From positions 1-64,000 of the forward strand of contig CAVUSZ010000023.1 of NCBI GenBank assembly GCA_963744255.1: a DNA stretch of 64,000 nt, given 5' to 3'. Below, one piece after another: positions 42,710 to 52,049 of this stretch (within the stretch, counting starts at the first letter, position 1; each line of letters begins with the position of its first letter). This DNA comes from DATEDA01 sp963744255. GTDB taxonomy: Bacteria > Pseudomonadota > Gammaproteobacteria > Burkholderiales > SG8-39. A program made the translations under genes and the position numbers. A model generated the notes under the pieces. The model searched no databases. It saw nothing but the letters and a program-made list of their open reading frames with translations, and was not told the origin of the DNA.

Positions 42710-43444
42710 GTGCCGGACGCGGCGCCGGCGCTCTTCATTGCGGACGTGCACCTTTCGCCGGCGCGGGCGGCGATCGCGCAGCGCTTCCGTCGCTTCCTGG
42801 ACGAGGAGGCGCGATCGGCGGCGGCGCTCTATATCCTCGGCGATCTCTTCGATCGGTGGCTCGGCGACGACGCCGCCGAGGACCGCTTCAACCGGCGCCT
42901 GCTCGAGGCGCTCCGGGCGCTCGCCGGCAGCGGCGTCGACGTGCGGCTGATGCACGGCAATCGTGACTTCCTCTTCGGCGAGCGCGCCGCGCGCCGCGGC
43001 GGCCTCGAGCTTCTGTCCGACCCGCGTCTGCTCGATCTCTTCGGCACCCGGACGTTGCTGATGCACGGCGACCTGCTGTGCACCGACGACGTTCGCTATC
43101 AACGCTACCGCGCTCGTGTGCGGCGGCCGGGCGTGATACGCACGTTCCTCGCGTTGCCCCGCGCCGTGCGGCACGCAATCGGCGGAGGTATGAGCCGCGT
43201 CAGCGAAACGGAGAAGCGGGCGAAGGCGCCGCTCATCATGGACGTGAACACCGGTACGGTCGAGGAGACCTTGCGCCGTCACGGCTACCCGCGGTTGATA
43301 CATGGTCATACCCACCGCCCGGGATGCCACGTGCACGTCGTGGACGGCCACGCGTGCGAACGCTGGGTGCTCGGGGACTGGTACGAGCGGGCGAGCTACC
43401 TCCGCTGCGACCGGCGGGGCTGCGAAGCAGTGACTCTCGACTGA
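42710..43444 (+). CDS. lpxH: UDP-2,3-diacylglucosamine diphosphatase
   Basis: 244-residue calcineurin-fold enzyme of lipid A synthesis that cleaves UDP-2,3-diacylglucosamine to lipid X. Metal-binding motifs in order: FIADVHLSP, LGDLFDRWLGDD, LMHGNRDFLFG, LLMHGDLLCTDD and IHGHTHRPGCH. The only fitting start is GTG at 42710, 11 bp after ppiB; no ATG is in frame near it. The C-terminal tail is Cys-containing and variable. It implies a lipopolysaccharide-bearing outer membrane. Confidence 0.94.
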   Translation: MPDAAPALFIADVHLSPARAAIAQRFRRFLDEEARSAAALYILGDLFDRWLGDDAAEDRFNRRLLEALRALAGSGVDVRLMHGNRDFLFGERAARRGGLELLSDPRLLDLFGTRTLLMHGDLLCTDDVRYQRYRARVRRPGVIRTFLALPRAVRHAIGGGMSRVSETEKRAKAPLIMDVNTGTVEETLRRHGYPRLIHGHTHRPGCHVHVVDGHACERWVLGDWYERASYLRCDRRGCEAVTLD

Positions 43445-43560
43445 CGGACCGTCCTTCTGTCGGACGACCGAGCGCTGCATTCCACGCCTGCGCAGCGGCA
43501 TCCGACGGGCGCGCAGCCCCTCGCTCGCCAACCCTCGAAGGACGAGGGCGAACGACGAGG

Positions 43561-44736
43561 CTACGAATCGAGGCCGCGGGCGAGATCGGCCTTCAAATCC
43601 TCAACCGATTCGAGCCCCACGGCGACGCGCAGCAGCCCGTCGCCGATTCCGGCCGCCTTTCGGGCCTCGGGCGTGATCCGCCCGTGCGTGGTTGAGGCCG
43701 GATGCGTGATCGTCGACTTGGTATCCCCCAGGTTGGCCGTGATCGAGATCATCCGCGTAGCATCCACGATCCGCCAGGCTGCCTCCTTGCCGCCGCGCAC
43801 ATCGAACGACACGATCGCCCCACCCGCGCGCTGCTGGCGCCGCGCGAGCGCGTGCTGCGGGTGCGAATCGAGCCAGGGATGGTACGTGCGCTGGATCCGC
43901 GGGTGTCGCTCGAGCCAGCCCGCCAGCTCGAACGCCCTTGCCGACTGGGCCTCCATTCGCAGCTTCATCGTTTCCAGTCCCTTAAGGAGCACCCACGCGT
44001 TGAACGGTGACAGGCTCGGACCGGCGGTACGGAGGAAGCTCGAAATGCCGTCCATCACCAGCTCGCGCCGTCCGAGCACGGCGCCGCCGAGCACCCTGCC
44101 CTGGCCGTCGAGGTATTTCGTTGCGGAGTGGATGACAAGGTCAGCGCCGAGGGCGAACGGAAGCTGGAGCGCCGGCGTGCAGAAACAGTTGTCGACCGCC
44201 AGCAGTGCCCCCGAGCGCTTTGCAAGCTCCGAGAGAGCGGCGATGTCCGCCACCTCGGTGAGCGGGTTCGACGGCGTCTCGAGGAACAGGAGTCGCGTCG
44301 CGGGGCGCACCGCGTGCCGCCACGCCTCGATGTCGGCACCTTCGACGAACGTCGTCTCCACCCCGAACTTGGCCAGCACGTTGGTGAAGAGTTGCACGGT
44401 CGCGCCGAAGATGCTCGACGAGGAAACGAGATGATCGCCGCCCTTCAGGAGCCCCATGACGCACGCGAGGATCGCGGACATGCCCGAAGCGGTCGCGACA
44501 CACGCCTCCGCTCCTTCTAGCGCCGCCAGCCGCTCCTGGAACGCGGCGACCGTCGGGTTGCTGAAGCGCGAATAGACGTACCCGGGCTCCTCGTTCGCGA
44601 ACCGGGCCGCGGCCTGCGCCGCGCTCTCGAACACGAAACTCGAGGTCAGGTACAGCGCCTCGGAATGCTCGTTGAACTGGCTGCGGTGAATGCCCGCCCG
44701 CACCGCGCGGGTCTCGAAGTCGTGCGAATCGTCCAT
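43561..44736 (-). CDS. metZ: O-succinylhomoserine sulfhydrylase
   Basis: 391-residue PLP enzyme that makes homocysteine directly from O-succinylhomoserine and sulfide. Family motifs: SSFVFESAAQAAARFANEEP, YSRFSNPTVAAFQERLAALE, LAVDNCFCTPALQLP, and the PLP lysine in HSATKYLDGQGR. The distinction from MetB/MetC rests on overall similarity and on its place after purF, the conserved purF-metZ arrangement. A terminator separates it from purF, so it likely has its own promoter. Confidence 0.9.
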   Translation of the reverse strand: MDDSHDFETRAVRAGIHRSQFNEHSEALYLTSSFVFESAAQAAARFANEEPGYVYSRFSNPTVAAFQERLAALEGAEACVATASGMSAILACVMGLLKGGDHLVSSSSIFGATVQLFTNVLAKFGVETTFVEGADIEAWRHAVRPATRLLFLETPSNPLTEVADIAALSELAKRSGALLAVDNCFCTPALQLPFALGADLVIHSATKYLDGQGRVLGGAVLGRRELVMDGISSFLRTAGPSLSPFNAWVLLKGLETMKLRMEAQSARAFELAGWLERHPRIQRTYHPWLDSHPQHALARRQQRAGGAIVSFDVRGGKEAAWRIVDATRMISITANLGDTKSTITHPASTTHGRITPEARKAAGIGDGLLRVAVGLESVEDLKADLARGLDS

Positions 44737-44832
44737 AGTGGCGGCCCATCCGGCAGTGCCGACCCAACTGCCGCGGAACTTGCAAAAGAGCGGCTAGACG
44801 GGCCGCGCGAGGGTGCGGAGCGCGCGGCCGGT

Positions 44833-44880
44833 CCACAAAACAAGAAACCCGTCGCAGCTTGCTCGAGCTAGGACGGGTTT
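44833..44880 (-). terminator. Rho-independent terminator of the purF transcript
   Basis: Minus strand: AAACCCGTC (44880-44872) pairs with GACGGGTTT (44853-44845), with an inner AGCT/AGCT stem, then CTTGTTTTGTGG. It stands between the leftward purF and metZ genes. The rest of the 298-bp gap (44737-45034) shows no gene and no recognisable SAM or SAH riboswitch. Confidence 0.75.
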
Positions 44881-45034
44881 CCCACGCTTTAGCCGGATTT
44901 ATTGCCGGTCCTCGGACCGGCGGCGCCCGCAAGCTGTGCTTCAAATCGGCGCGATCGGGACGTTACCCCGTCGCAGAGACGCGGTCAAGGCCGCGTCGCG
45001 TCGGAGCCTGCTTGGCCGCGGCCGATCGTTCTTG

Positions 45035-46552
45035 TCAGGCCGTGATGCTGAGATCGGTCTGCTCGCCGTCGAGCTCGTCGGGGCTCTCCTGCCGCTTGTC
45101 GTCGCGCCGGTGCTCGACCTCGGCGAGATACTCGGTGGTCACGTCACCGGTGACGTAGTGGCCGTCGAAGCACGACGCCTCGAAGCGCTCGAGCTTCGGG
45201 TTCGCCTCGCGCACCGCCGCCTTCAGCGCCTCGAGATCCTGGTAGATCACGCCGTCCGCCTCGATATGGCGCGCGATCTGGTCCTCGGTGCGCCCGGTGG
45301 CGATCAGCTCGGCGCGCGTCGGCATGTCGATGCCGTAGACGTTCGGAAACCGCACCGGGGGCGCCGACGAGGCGAAGAACACCTTGTTCGCGCCCGCCTC
45401 GCGGGCCATCTGCACGATCTCGCGGCTGGTCGTGCCACGGACGATCGAGTCGTCGACGACGAGCACGTTCTTGCCCTTGAACTCCATCGAGATCGCGGTC
45501 AGCTTCTGCCGTACCGATTTCCGGCGGATGGTCTGGCCGGGCATGATGAACGTACGGCCGATATAGCGATTCTTGACGAAGCCTTCGCGGTAGCTGACGC
45601 CGAGCCGCGCGGCGAGCTGGAGCGCCGCTGGCCGGCTGGTGTCGGGGACCGGGATGGCGACGTCGATGTCGAGGTGGCGATACTGGCGGTTGATCCGCTC
45701 GGCGAGCTGCTCGCCCATGTGCAGCCGCGCCTCGTAGACCGACACGCCGTCCATCAGCGAGTCGGGCCGGGCGAGATAGACGTACTCGAAGATGCACGGC
45801 GAGAGCACTGCTTTCGCGGCGCACTGCCGGCTGTGGAAGCCGCCGTCCTCGTCGATCAGGATCGCTTCGCCCGGCGCGACGTCGCGCACGATCTGGAACC
45901 CGAGCGACTCGAGCGCGACGCTCTCCGAGGCGACGGCCCATTCGGGCCCGAGTTCGTTGTCGTTGGAGCCGATGACGAGTGGTCGGATCCCGTGCGGATC
46001 GCGGAACGCGAGGACGCCGCATCCGGCAATCATCGCGACGACGGCATATGCACCGCGCACCCGGCGGTGCACGTTCGCGACGGCGTTGAAGACCGTTTCC
46101 GGGTCGAGCCGGGGTCCGGAGGCAGCGCGTTCGAGTTCGTGCGCGAGGACGTTGAGCAGCACCTCCGAGTCCGAGTTCGTGTTGATGTGCCGGAGGTCGC
46201 TTCGGAACATCTCCAGCTTGAGCTGATCCGAGTTCGTCAGGTTGCCGTTGTGGCCGAGGACGATGCCGAACGGCGAGTTGACGTAAAACGGCTGCGCTTC
46301 GCCGCTCGCGAATGCCGACCCGGCAGTCGGATAGCGGCAGTGGGCGATGCCGAGCTTGCCGGGCAGCGAGCGCATGTCGCGCGTGCGGAACACGTCGCGG
46401 ACCAGGCCCGGCCCCTTGTGCATGTGGAAGGTCTGCCGCTCGCTGGTGACGATGCCGGCCGCGTCCTGTCCCCGGTGCTGTAGCAGCAGCAGCCCGTCGT
46501 ACAGCAGCTGGTTCACCGGGGTTTTCGCCACGACGCCGATGATTCCGCACAT
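45035..46552 (-). CDS. purF: Amidophosphoribosyltransferase
   Basis: 505-residue enzyme for the first step of purine synthesis: PRPP plus glutamine gives phosphoribosylamine. The N-terminal nucleophile Cys2 is in MCGIIGVVAKTPV, and the glutaminase domain has GIAHCRYPTAGSA and SDSEVLLNVLAHE. The PRPP-binding motif is VLVVDDSIVRGTTSREIVQM in the phosphoribosyltransferase domain. The tail after residue 470 is acidic and variable. It is last in the leftward folC-SPOR-cvpA-purF run, 22 bp after cvpA. Confidence 0.97.
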   Translation of the reverse strand: MCGIIGVVAKTPVNQLLYDGLLLLQHRGQDAAGIVTSERQTFHMHKGPGLVRDVFRTRDMRSLPGKLGIAHCRYPTAGSAFASGEAQPFYVNSPFGIVLGHNGNLTNSDQLKLEMFRSDLRHINTNSDSEVLLNVLAHELERAASGPRLDPETVFNAVANVHRRVRGAYAVVAMIAGCGVLAFRDPHGIRPLVIGSNDNELGPEWAVASESVALESLGFQIVRDVAPGEAILIDEDGGFHSRQCAAKAVLSPCIFEYVYLARPDSLMDGVSVYEARLHMGEQLAERINRQYRHLDIDVAIPVPDTSRPAALQLAARLGVSYREGFVKNRYIGRTFIMPGQTIRRKSVRQKLTAISMEFKGKNVLVVDDSIVRGTTSREIVQMAREAGANKVFFASSAPPVRFPNVYGIDMPTRAELIATGRTEDQIARHIEADGVIYQDLEALKAAVREANPKLERFEASCFDGHYVTGDVTTEYLAEVEHRRDDKRQESPDELDGEQTDLSITA

Positions 46553-46574
46553 AGCTACGCTCCAGTGACCCGAT

Positions 46575-47069
46575 CTAACGCTCGTACCGTACCCGATCCG
46601 CCAGCGCGGCAGGAAGGTAGGGCTTCACCGCGATTGCCGCCGTCTCGAGCGGCGGGGCGAGCTTCGCCTCGCGCCAGAAGGGCTCCCGCGGCACGGCCGT
46701 GAGCCCGGCCGCCAGCGCCAGAACCACCAATATGAGGGCGCCCCGCGCGAATCCGAAGACCCCGCCGAGCGTCCGGTCGGCGAAGCCCAGGCCGACAGCG
46801 CGCACCGCTTTCGTGAACAGCAGCCCCGCTATCGCGACGATGATGAGGATCACGACCAACAGTCCGATGAAGGCGAACGCCGTGCGCACGAGCGGCGTAG
46901 CGAAGCCCGCCGGGATCAGCGTTGCGGCGTCCGACGCGAACAGCATCGCGGCGGTGATCGCCGCGATCCAGCCCGCGAGCGCGAACACCTCGCGCACGAG
47001 GCCGCGCCAGATGCCGACCAGCGCCGAAATCGCGACGACGGCGATGAGCGCGTAATCGAACCAGGTCAT
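46575..47069 (-). CDS. cvpA: CvpA family membrane protein
   Basis: 164-residue inner-membrane protein with four helices: MTWFDYALIAVVAISALVGI at the start, then the WRGLVREVFALAGWIAA motif and GLGFADRTLGGVFGFARGAL. CvpA is needed for colicin V production in E. coli and is conserved before purF; its basic role is unclear. It overlaps the SPOR gene by 4 bp. Confidence 0.93.
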   Translation of the reverse strand: MTWFDYALIAVVAISALVGIWRGLVREVFALAGWIAAITAAMLFASDAATLIPAGFATPLVRTAFAFIGLLVVILIIVAIAGLLFTKAVRAVGLGFADRTLGGVFGFARGALILVVLALAAGLTAVPREPFWREAKLAPPLETAAIAVKPYLPAALADRVRYER

Positions 47070-47716
47070 TGCCGCGCGACGACGGCCCCGGGCGACAGGC
47101 CGAGGCTCTTCAGCCGCTCACGGCTCTTCTCGGCCGCCTCCTTGGTCGGAAACGGGCCGGCGCGCACCCGGGTCTGCTCGCCCCCCGGGGTCGTGACGGT
47201 TTCGGTGTAGTACTTGACGCCGGCTTTCGCGAGCTTCGCCTCGAGCGCCCTGGCGTTGTCCTTGTTCGCGAACGCGCCCAACGGCACCAGATAGGCGTCG
47301 GCATTCAGGATCGCCTCGGCCCGCTTCACGTCGTCGTCCTTGCGAACCGCCTCCGCCGGCGCGGCGCGCGCCACCGCCTCGGTCTTCGGCGCCGCCTTCG
47401 GCCGCTCGCCGGCCTTGCCGGTATCCGGCCTCACGTCGGGCGGGGGCGGAACCGCGCCGCCCGGCTGCTCGGGTGCTGGGGCAGCAGGCCCGGAGGCCTT
47501 CGCGGATGAGGCAGCCGGCGGCAACGCCGCAGGCGGCTTGATCGCGCCGCTCTCCTGCTTCGGAATCTCGACGGTGAGATTGGTTGCGACCGGTTTCGGC
47601 TCGAGATCCATTACCCACGGCGGGACGATCACGAGCGCGAGGACGAGGGCGATCGCACCGATGAGCCGGCGGCGGGCCCGACGCCGCAGCTCGAGCGCCC
47701 CGTCGTTGTCAGGCAT
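47066..47716 (-). CDS. SPOR-domain protein (DedD-like)
   Basis: 216 residues. An N-terminal cytoplasmic Arg-rich segment and one helix (LIGAIALVLALVIVPPWVMD, about 18-37) are followed by a Pro/Ala-rich linker and a C-terminal SPOR domain (about 138-212, YLVPLGAFANKDNARALEAK). SPOR domains bind denuded peptidoglycan at the division site, and DedD sits in the same folC-dedD-cvpA-purF order in enterics. It overlaps folC by 8 bp. Confidence 0.88.
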   Translation of the reverse strand: MPDNDGALELRRRARRRLIGAIALVLALVIVPPWVMDLEPKPVATNLTVEIPKQESGAIKPPAALPPAASSAKASGPAAPAPEQPGGAVPPPPDVRPDTGKAGERPKAAPKTEAVARAAPAEAVRKDDDVKRAEAILNADAYLVPLGAFANKDNARALEAKLAKAGVKYYTETVTTPGGEQTRVRAGPFPTKEAAEKSRERLKSLGLSPGAVVARQ

Positions 47717-48983
47717 TTGGGCTCCGCGACGTCGCGGCGCGCGCGGCCATCACATTCGCCACGGTGAAGAAGGAACCGAACACTACGATTCTATCATCGC
47801 CGCGAGCGTGCTCTCGCGCCGCAGCGAACGCGGCGGCGGGCGTTGCGAACTCGCGCACTTCGGCGCCGGCATCCGCGACCCTGATCGCGGCTGCCAGCAC
47901 GCTGGAGGTCGCACCGCGCGGATTGTCCAGCGTCGCGGCGTACCAGCGGTCCACCCGTCCCCGGAGCTTCCGGCAGACGCCGGCAAGATCCTTGTCACGC
48001 AGCATCCCGACGACTGCCAGGGTGCGCCCCTGCGGTGCCATCGTCGCCAGGTTCTCCGCGAGGACACCCGCCGCCTGCGGGTTGTGGGCGACGTCCAGGA
48101 TCACCGCCGGGCGACCCGGCAGTACCTGGAATCGCCCCGCCAGCTCGACCGTGGCGAGCCCGATGCGGATGTCCTGCGCGCTGACGGGTAACCGCTCGCG
48201 CAGGCTCCCGGCCGCGGCAATCGCGCAGGCTGCGTTCGCCAGCTGGGCCGCGCCGCGGAGCGCCGGGTACGCGAGCCCGCCGAGCACCCCGGCGGGCCCG
48301 AAGTATCGCCATTGGTTCGCGTCGGCGGCGCAGCCGAACTCGCGGCCGATGACGAGGAGCTCCGCGCCGACCGCGCGGGCGTGGTCGAGCACGCTTTGCG
48401 GCGGGTTCGGGTCGCCCACGATCGCCGGCCGCCCGGCGCGGAAGATGTGCGCCTTCTCCCAGCCGATCTTTTCGCGCGTGTCGCCGAGGTAATCGCGGTG
48501 GTCGAGATCGATGCTCGTCAGGACCGCTGCATCGGGCTCGAAGGCGTTGACGGCATCGAGCCGCCCGCCCAGCCCGACCTCGAGCACGAGCGCGTCGAGG
48601 CGCGCGCGCGCAAACGCGACCCACGCCGCGAGCGTGCCGAACTCGAAATACGTGAGCGGAATCTCACCGCGAGCCGCCTCGACCAGCCGGAACCCCTCGC
48701 TGAGCGTTGCATCGTCCGCCGCACGACCCGCGATGCGCACGCGCTCGTTGTATCGCAGCAGATGCGGCGACGTGTAGCAGCCGACCCGATAGCCCGCGGC
48801 CGCGAGGACCGCCTCGAGCATCGCGCAGGTCGAGCCCTTGCCATTGGTGCCCCCGACAATGACGATCGGGCAGAACTTCTGGATCGCGAGCCGGTCGAGC
48901 ACGGCGCGGACGCGATCGAGCCCGAGCGCGATCGTCTGCGGGTGGAGCCGCTCGATGTGCTCAAGCCAGTCGGCGAGGTCCAT
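47709..48983 (-). CDS. folC: Bifunctional folylpolyglutamate/dihydrofolate synthase
   Basis: 424-residue Mur-ligase-fold enzyme that adds glutamate to folates. ATP loop VGGTNGKGSTCAMLEAVLAA, then GCYTSPHLLRYNERVRIAG, VLEVGLGGRLDAVNAF and SIDLDHRDYLGDTREKIGWE. The C-terminal domain has VILDVAHNPQAAGVLAENLA. Complete. It follows accD by about 100 bp on the same strand. Confidence 0.96.
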   Translation of the reverse strand: MDLADWLEHIERLHPQTIALGLDRVRAVLDRLAIQKFCPIVIVGGTNGKGSTCAMLEAVLAAAGYRVGCYTSPHLLRYNERVRIAGRAADDATLSEGFRLVEAARGEIPLTYFEFGTLAAWVAFARARLDALVLEVGLGGRLDAVNAFEPDAAVLTSIDLDHRDYLGDTREKIGWEKAHIFRAGRPAIVGDPNPPQSVLDHARAVGAELLVIGREFGCAADANQWRYFGPAGVLGGLAYPALRGAAQLANAACAIAAAGSLRERLPVSAQDIRIGLATVELAGRFQVLPGRPAVILDVAHNPQAAGVLAENLATMAPQGRTLAVVGMLRDKDLAGVCRKLRGRVDRWYAATLDNPRGATSSVLAAAIRVADAGAEVREFATPAAAFAAAREHARGDDRIVVFGSFFTVANVMAARAATSRSPNA

Positions 48984-49085
48984 CAGGAGAACGGAAAAGC
49001 GCCACAGAGGATACCGAAACGACCATCCGCTTCCCCCTCCTGCGCTCGTTGTTCTCAGTCGTCGCTGCGACGAAGCCTCGAGCGT

Positions 49086-49952
49086 TCAGGTGCCGGCGGG
49101 AGGCAGGCGCATCAGGAGCGTGACGAGCGAGACGATCTGGTCGCGCAGCTGCCGGCGGTCGACGATCATGTCGATCGCACCCTTCTCGAGCAGGAACTCG
49201 GCGCGCTGGAAGCCCTCCGGCAGCTTCTCGCGCACCGTCTGCTCGATCACCCGCGGCCCGGCGAACCCGATCAACGCCTTCGGCTCAGCGATCACGACAT
49301 CGCCGAGCATCGCGAAGCTTGCGGATACCCCGCCCATCGTCGGATCGGTGAGCACCGAGATGAAGGGGAGCCGGCGCCCGGCGAGCTGCGTCAGCGCGGC
49401 GGTGGTCTTCGCCATCTGCATGAGCGAGAGCAGTCCCTCCTGCATGCGCGCGCCGCCGGTGGCGGTGAAGCAGACGAGCGGCAGGTTCTGGTCCAGCGCC
49501 GCGTGCACGCCGCGCACGAAGCGCTCGCCCACGACCGACCCCATCGACCCGCCCATGAACTCGAACTCGAACGCGGCCGCGACGAGCGGCACGTTCTTCA
49601 CCGCACCCAGCATCACCACCAGCGCGTCGGTTTCGCCGGTCTCCTTCTCGGCCTCGTCCAGCCGCTCCGGATACTTCCGCGAGTCCTTGAACTTCAGCGA
49701 GTCGACCGGTGTCACTTCGGCGCCGATCTCGTACCTGCCTTCGGGATCGAGGAACAGGTCGAGCCGCGCGCGCGCCGGGATGCGGTTGTGGTGCCCGCAT
49801 TTCGGGCAAACATTGGCGTTCTTCTCGAGATCCGTCGTGTAGAGAACGGCATCGCAGGCCGGGCACTTGCTCCAGAGGCCCTCCGGCATCTGCCGTTTGG
49901 CGCCCGCGGTGCGCTGGATCTTCGGCGGCAGCAGTTTCTGTAACCAGCTCAT
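49086..49952 (-). CDS. accD: Acetyl-CoA carboxylase carboxyltransferase subunit beta
   Basis: 288-residue subunit that, with AccA, moves the carboxyl group from biotin to acetyl-CoA. N-terminal zinc ribbon with four Cys (CPACDAVLY and VCPKCGHHNR), then crotonase-fold motifs TATGGARMQEGLLSLMQMAK and DPTMGGVSASFAMLGDV. The ATG at 49952 gives the family N-terminus MSWLQKLLPPKIQR. It lies between trpA and folC, the order usual in proteobacteria. Confidence 0.97.
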   Translation of the reverse strand: MSWLQKLLPPKIQRTAGAKRQMPEGLWSKCPACDAVLYTTDLEKNANVCPKCGHHNRIPARARLDLFLDPEGRYEIGAEVTPVDSLKFKDSRKYPERLDEAEKETGETDALVVMLGAVKNVPLVAAAFEFEFMGGSMGSVVGERFVRGVHAALDQNLPLVCFTATGGARMQEGLLSLMQMAKTTAALTQLAGRRLPFISVLTDPTMGGVSASFAMLGDVVIAEPKALIGFAGPRVIEQTVREKLPEGFQRAEFLLEKGAIDMIVDRRQLRDQIVSLVTLLMRLPPAGT

Positions 49953-50022
49953 CGGATCGCGCGCCTCGCGAAGCGTCGGATCGGCGCCAGGAAACCCGCC
50001 CTGCATTGGTTTGCGCGGGTGC

Positions 50023-50847
50023 TCATTCGATGCGGGCGACGCTTGGTTCGGTACGGTCCAGCGCGGCGCGGATACCGGCGAGGAATCCGCTCGCGCGATC
50101 GAGCGCAGCCGCCGGTCCCGCTTCCTCCATTTCCTGGATGAGGCGGCTGCCGATGACCACGGCGTCGGCGACCGAGCCGAGCGCCCGCGCGGTCTCGCCG
50201 TCGCGAATGCCGAAGCCGACGCCGAGCGGCAGCGCGGTCTTGCGCCGGATGGCGGCGAGCTTCGCGGCCACGTCGGCGACGTCGAGATGCGAGGCGCCGG
50301 TCACGCCGGTCAGGGATACGTAGTAGACGTAGCCGCTCGCGAGTCGCGCCACCTGCTCGATCCGCGCATCGGTCGAGGTCGGCGCGAGCAGGAAGATGAG
50401 ATCCATGCCGGCCTGCTTCACCAGCGCCGCCAGCGCCGCGGACTCCTCCGGCGGATAGTCGACGACCAGCACGCCATCGACGCCGGCACCGCGCGCACGG
50501 TCCACGAAGCGCTCGACGCCCATCGCCTCGATCGGGTTCGCGTAGCCCATCAGCACGATCGCGGTAGCGTCGTCGCTGGCGCGGAACGCCTTGCTGTAGC
50601 CAAGGACAGTCTGGAGGCTCACGCCGGCCCTGAGCGCGCGCTCGCTCGCGCGCTGGATGACGGGGCCGTCGGCCATCGGGTCGGAGAACGGGACGCCCAG
50701 CTCGATCACGTCCGCGCCCGCTTTCGCCAGCGCGTGCATGACCGGCACCGCCGGTCCGCCGGCCGGATCCCCGGCGGTGACGTACGGAATCAGCGCCTTT
50801 CGCCGCTGCCGTGCGAGCCGCTCGAAGATCCCGGCGATTCTGGACAT
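50023..50847 (-). CDS. trpA: Tryptophan synthase alpha chain
   Basis: 274-residue TIM barrel that splits indole-3-glycerol phosphate. It starts MSRIAGIFERLARQRRKALI. Catalytic Glu lies in ADVIELGVPFSDPMADGP and Asp in VLVVDYPPEE. PLGVGFGIRDGETARALG forms the phosphate site. Start at 50847, only 2 bp after the trpB stop, so the two are coupled. Confidence 0.97.
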   Translation of the reverse strand: MSRIAGIFERLARQRRKALIPYVTAGDPAGGPAVPVMHALAKAGADVIELGVPFSDPMADGPVIQRASERALRAGVSLQTVLGYSKAFRASDDATAIVLMGYANPIEAMGVERFVDRARGAGVDGVLVVDYPPEESAALAALVKQAGMDLIFLLAPTSTDARIEQVARLASGYVYYVSLTGVTGASHLDVADVAAKLAAIRRKTALPLGVGFGIRDGETARALGSVADAVVIGSRLIQEMEEAGPAAALDRASGFLAGIRAALDRTEPSVARIE

Positions 50848-50849
50848 GC

Positions 50850-52049
50850 CTAGAACTTCAGCCCCGATCGCTCGGCGACGGTGTGCATGTCCTTGTCGCC
50901 GCGCCCCGAAAGGTTCACGAGCAGAATCCGGTCCGGCGCGAGCGTCGAGGCGAGCTTCGCCGCGTAGGCGAGCGCATGGCACGATTCCAGCGCCGGGATG
51001 ATGCCCTCCAGGTGGCAGCAGTCGTGGAACGCGACCAGCGCCTCGTCGTCGTCGATGGTGACGTACTCGGCTCGTCCCGAGTCCTTGAGCCACGCGTGCT
51101 CGGGCCCGACACCAGGGTAGTCGAGCCCGGCCGAGACCGAGTGCGTCTCGACGATCTGCCCGTGCTCATCCTGCAGCAGATAGGTGCGGTTGCCGTGAAG
51201 CACGCCGGGCTTCCCGGCGTTGAGCGACGCCGCGTGCTTCCCCGTCGCGAGCCCGTATCCGCCCGCCTCGACGCCGATCAGCCGGACGTCGCCGTGCGGG
51301 ATGTAGTCGTAGAAGATGCCCATCGCGTTCGAGCCGCCGCCGACGCAGGCGATGACGGCGTCCGGCTGCCGTCCGGCGACCTCGGGCATCTGCGCGAGGC
51401 ATTCGCGGCCGATTACACGCTGGAAGTCGCGGACCATCATCGGATAGGGATGGGGGCCGGCGACCGTTCCGATGATGTAGAAGGTGTTCCCGATGTTCGT
51501 CACCCAGTCGCGCATCGCTTCGTTCAGCGCGTCCTTCAGCGTCTTCGAGCCCGACTCGACCGGCACGACGGTGGCGCCGAGAACTTTCATCCGGTACACA
51601 TTAGCGGACTGGCGCCTGACGTCCTCCGCGCCCATGTACACCACGCACTCCATACCGTAGCGCGCGGCGACGGTGGCGCTCGCCACGCCGTGCATGCCTG
51701 CGCCGGTCTCCGCGATCACCCGCGGCTTCCTCATCCGGCGCGCCAGCAGCGCCTGGCCAATGGTGTTGTTCACCTTGTGGGCACCAGTGTGGTTCAGGTC
51801 CTCCCGCTTGAGGAAGATCTGCGCGCCCCCGAGGCGCTGCGACCAGCGCTTCGCGTGGTAGACCGGGCTCGGGCGCCCGACGTAGTGCTTCAGCTCGTAG
51901 CGAAACTCGGCGAGGAACTCGGGCTCGTCGCGATAGCGCTCGTACTCGCGCTTCAGTTCGTCGAGCGCATGGACGAGCGTCTCGGCGACGAACACCCCGC
52001 CGTACGGCCCGAAATGCCCCCGGCTGTCCGGGAGGTCATGCATCTGCAT
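50850..52049 (-). CDS. trpB: Tryptophan synthase beta chain
   Basis: 399-residue PLP enzyme that joins indole to serine. PLP lysine in NHTGAHKVNNTIGQALLA, then RVIAETGAGMHGVASATVAA, and the Gly-rich phosphate loop ACVGGGSNAMGIFYDY. The start overlaps the 3' end of trpF by 14 bp. Confidence 0.98.
   Translation of the reverse strand: MQMHDLPDSRGHFGPYGGVFVAETLVHALDELKREYERYRDEPEFLAEFRYELKHYVGRPSPVYHAKRWSQRLGGAQIFLKREDLNHTGAHKVNNTIGQALLARRMRKPRVIAETGAGMHGVASATVAARYGMECVVYMGAEDVRRQSANVYRMKVLGATVVPVESGSKTLKDALNEAMRDWVTNIGNTFYIIGTVAGPHPYPMMVRDFQRVIGRECLAQMPEVAGRQPDAVIACVGGGSNAMGIFYDYIPHGDVRLIGVEAGGYGLATGKHAASLNAGKPGVLHGNRTYLLQDEHGQIVETHSVSAGLDYPGVGPEHAWLKDSGRAEYVTIDDDEALVAFHDCCHLEGIIPALESCHALAYAAKLASTLAPDRILLVNLSGRGDKDMHTVAERSGLKF

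Noticed and set aside
44737..45034. Possible SAM or SAH riboswitch before metZ
   Set aside because: The only clear structure is a terminator-like hairpin of the purF transcript; no riboswitch core was recognised.
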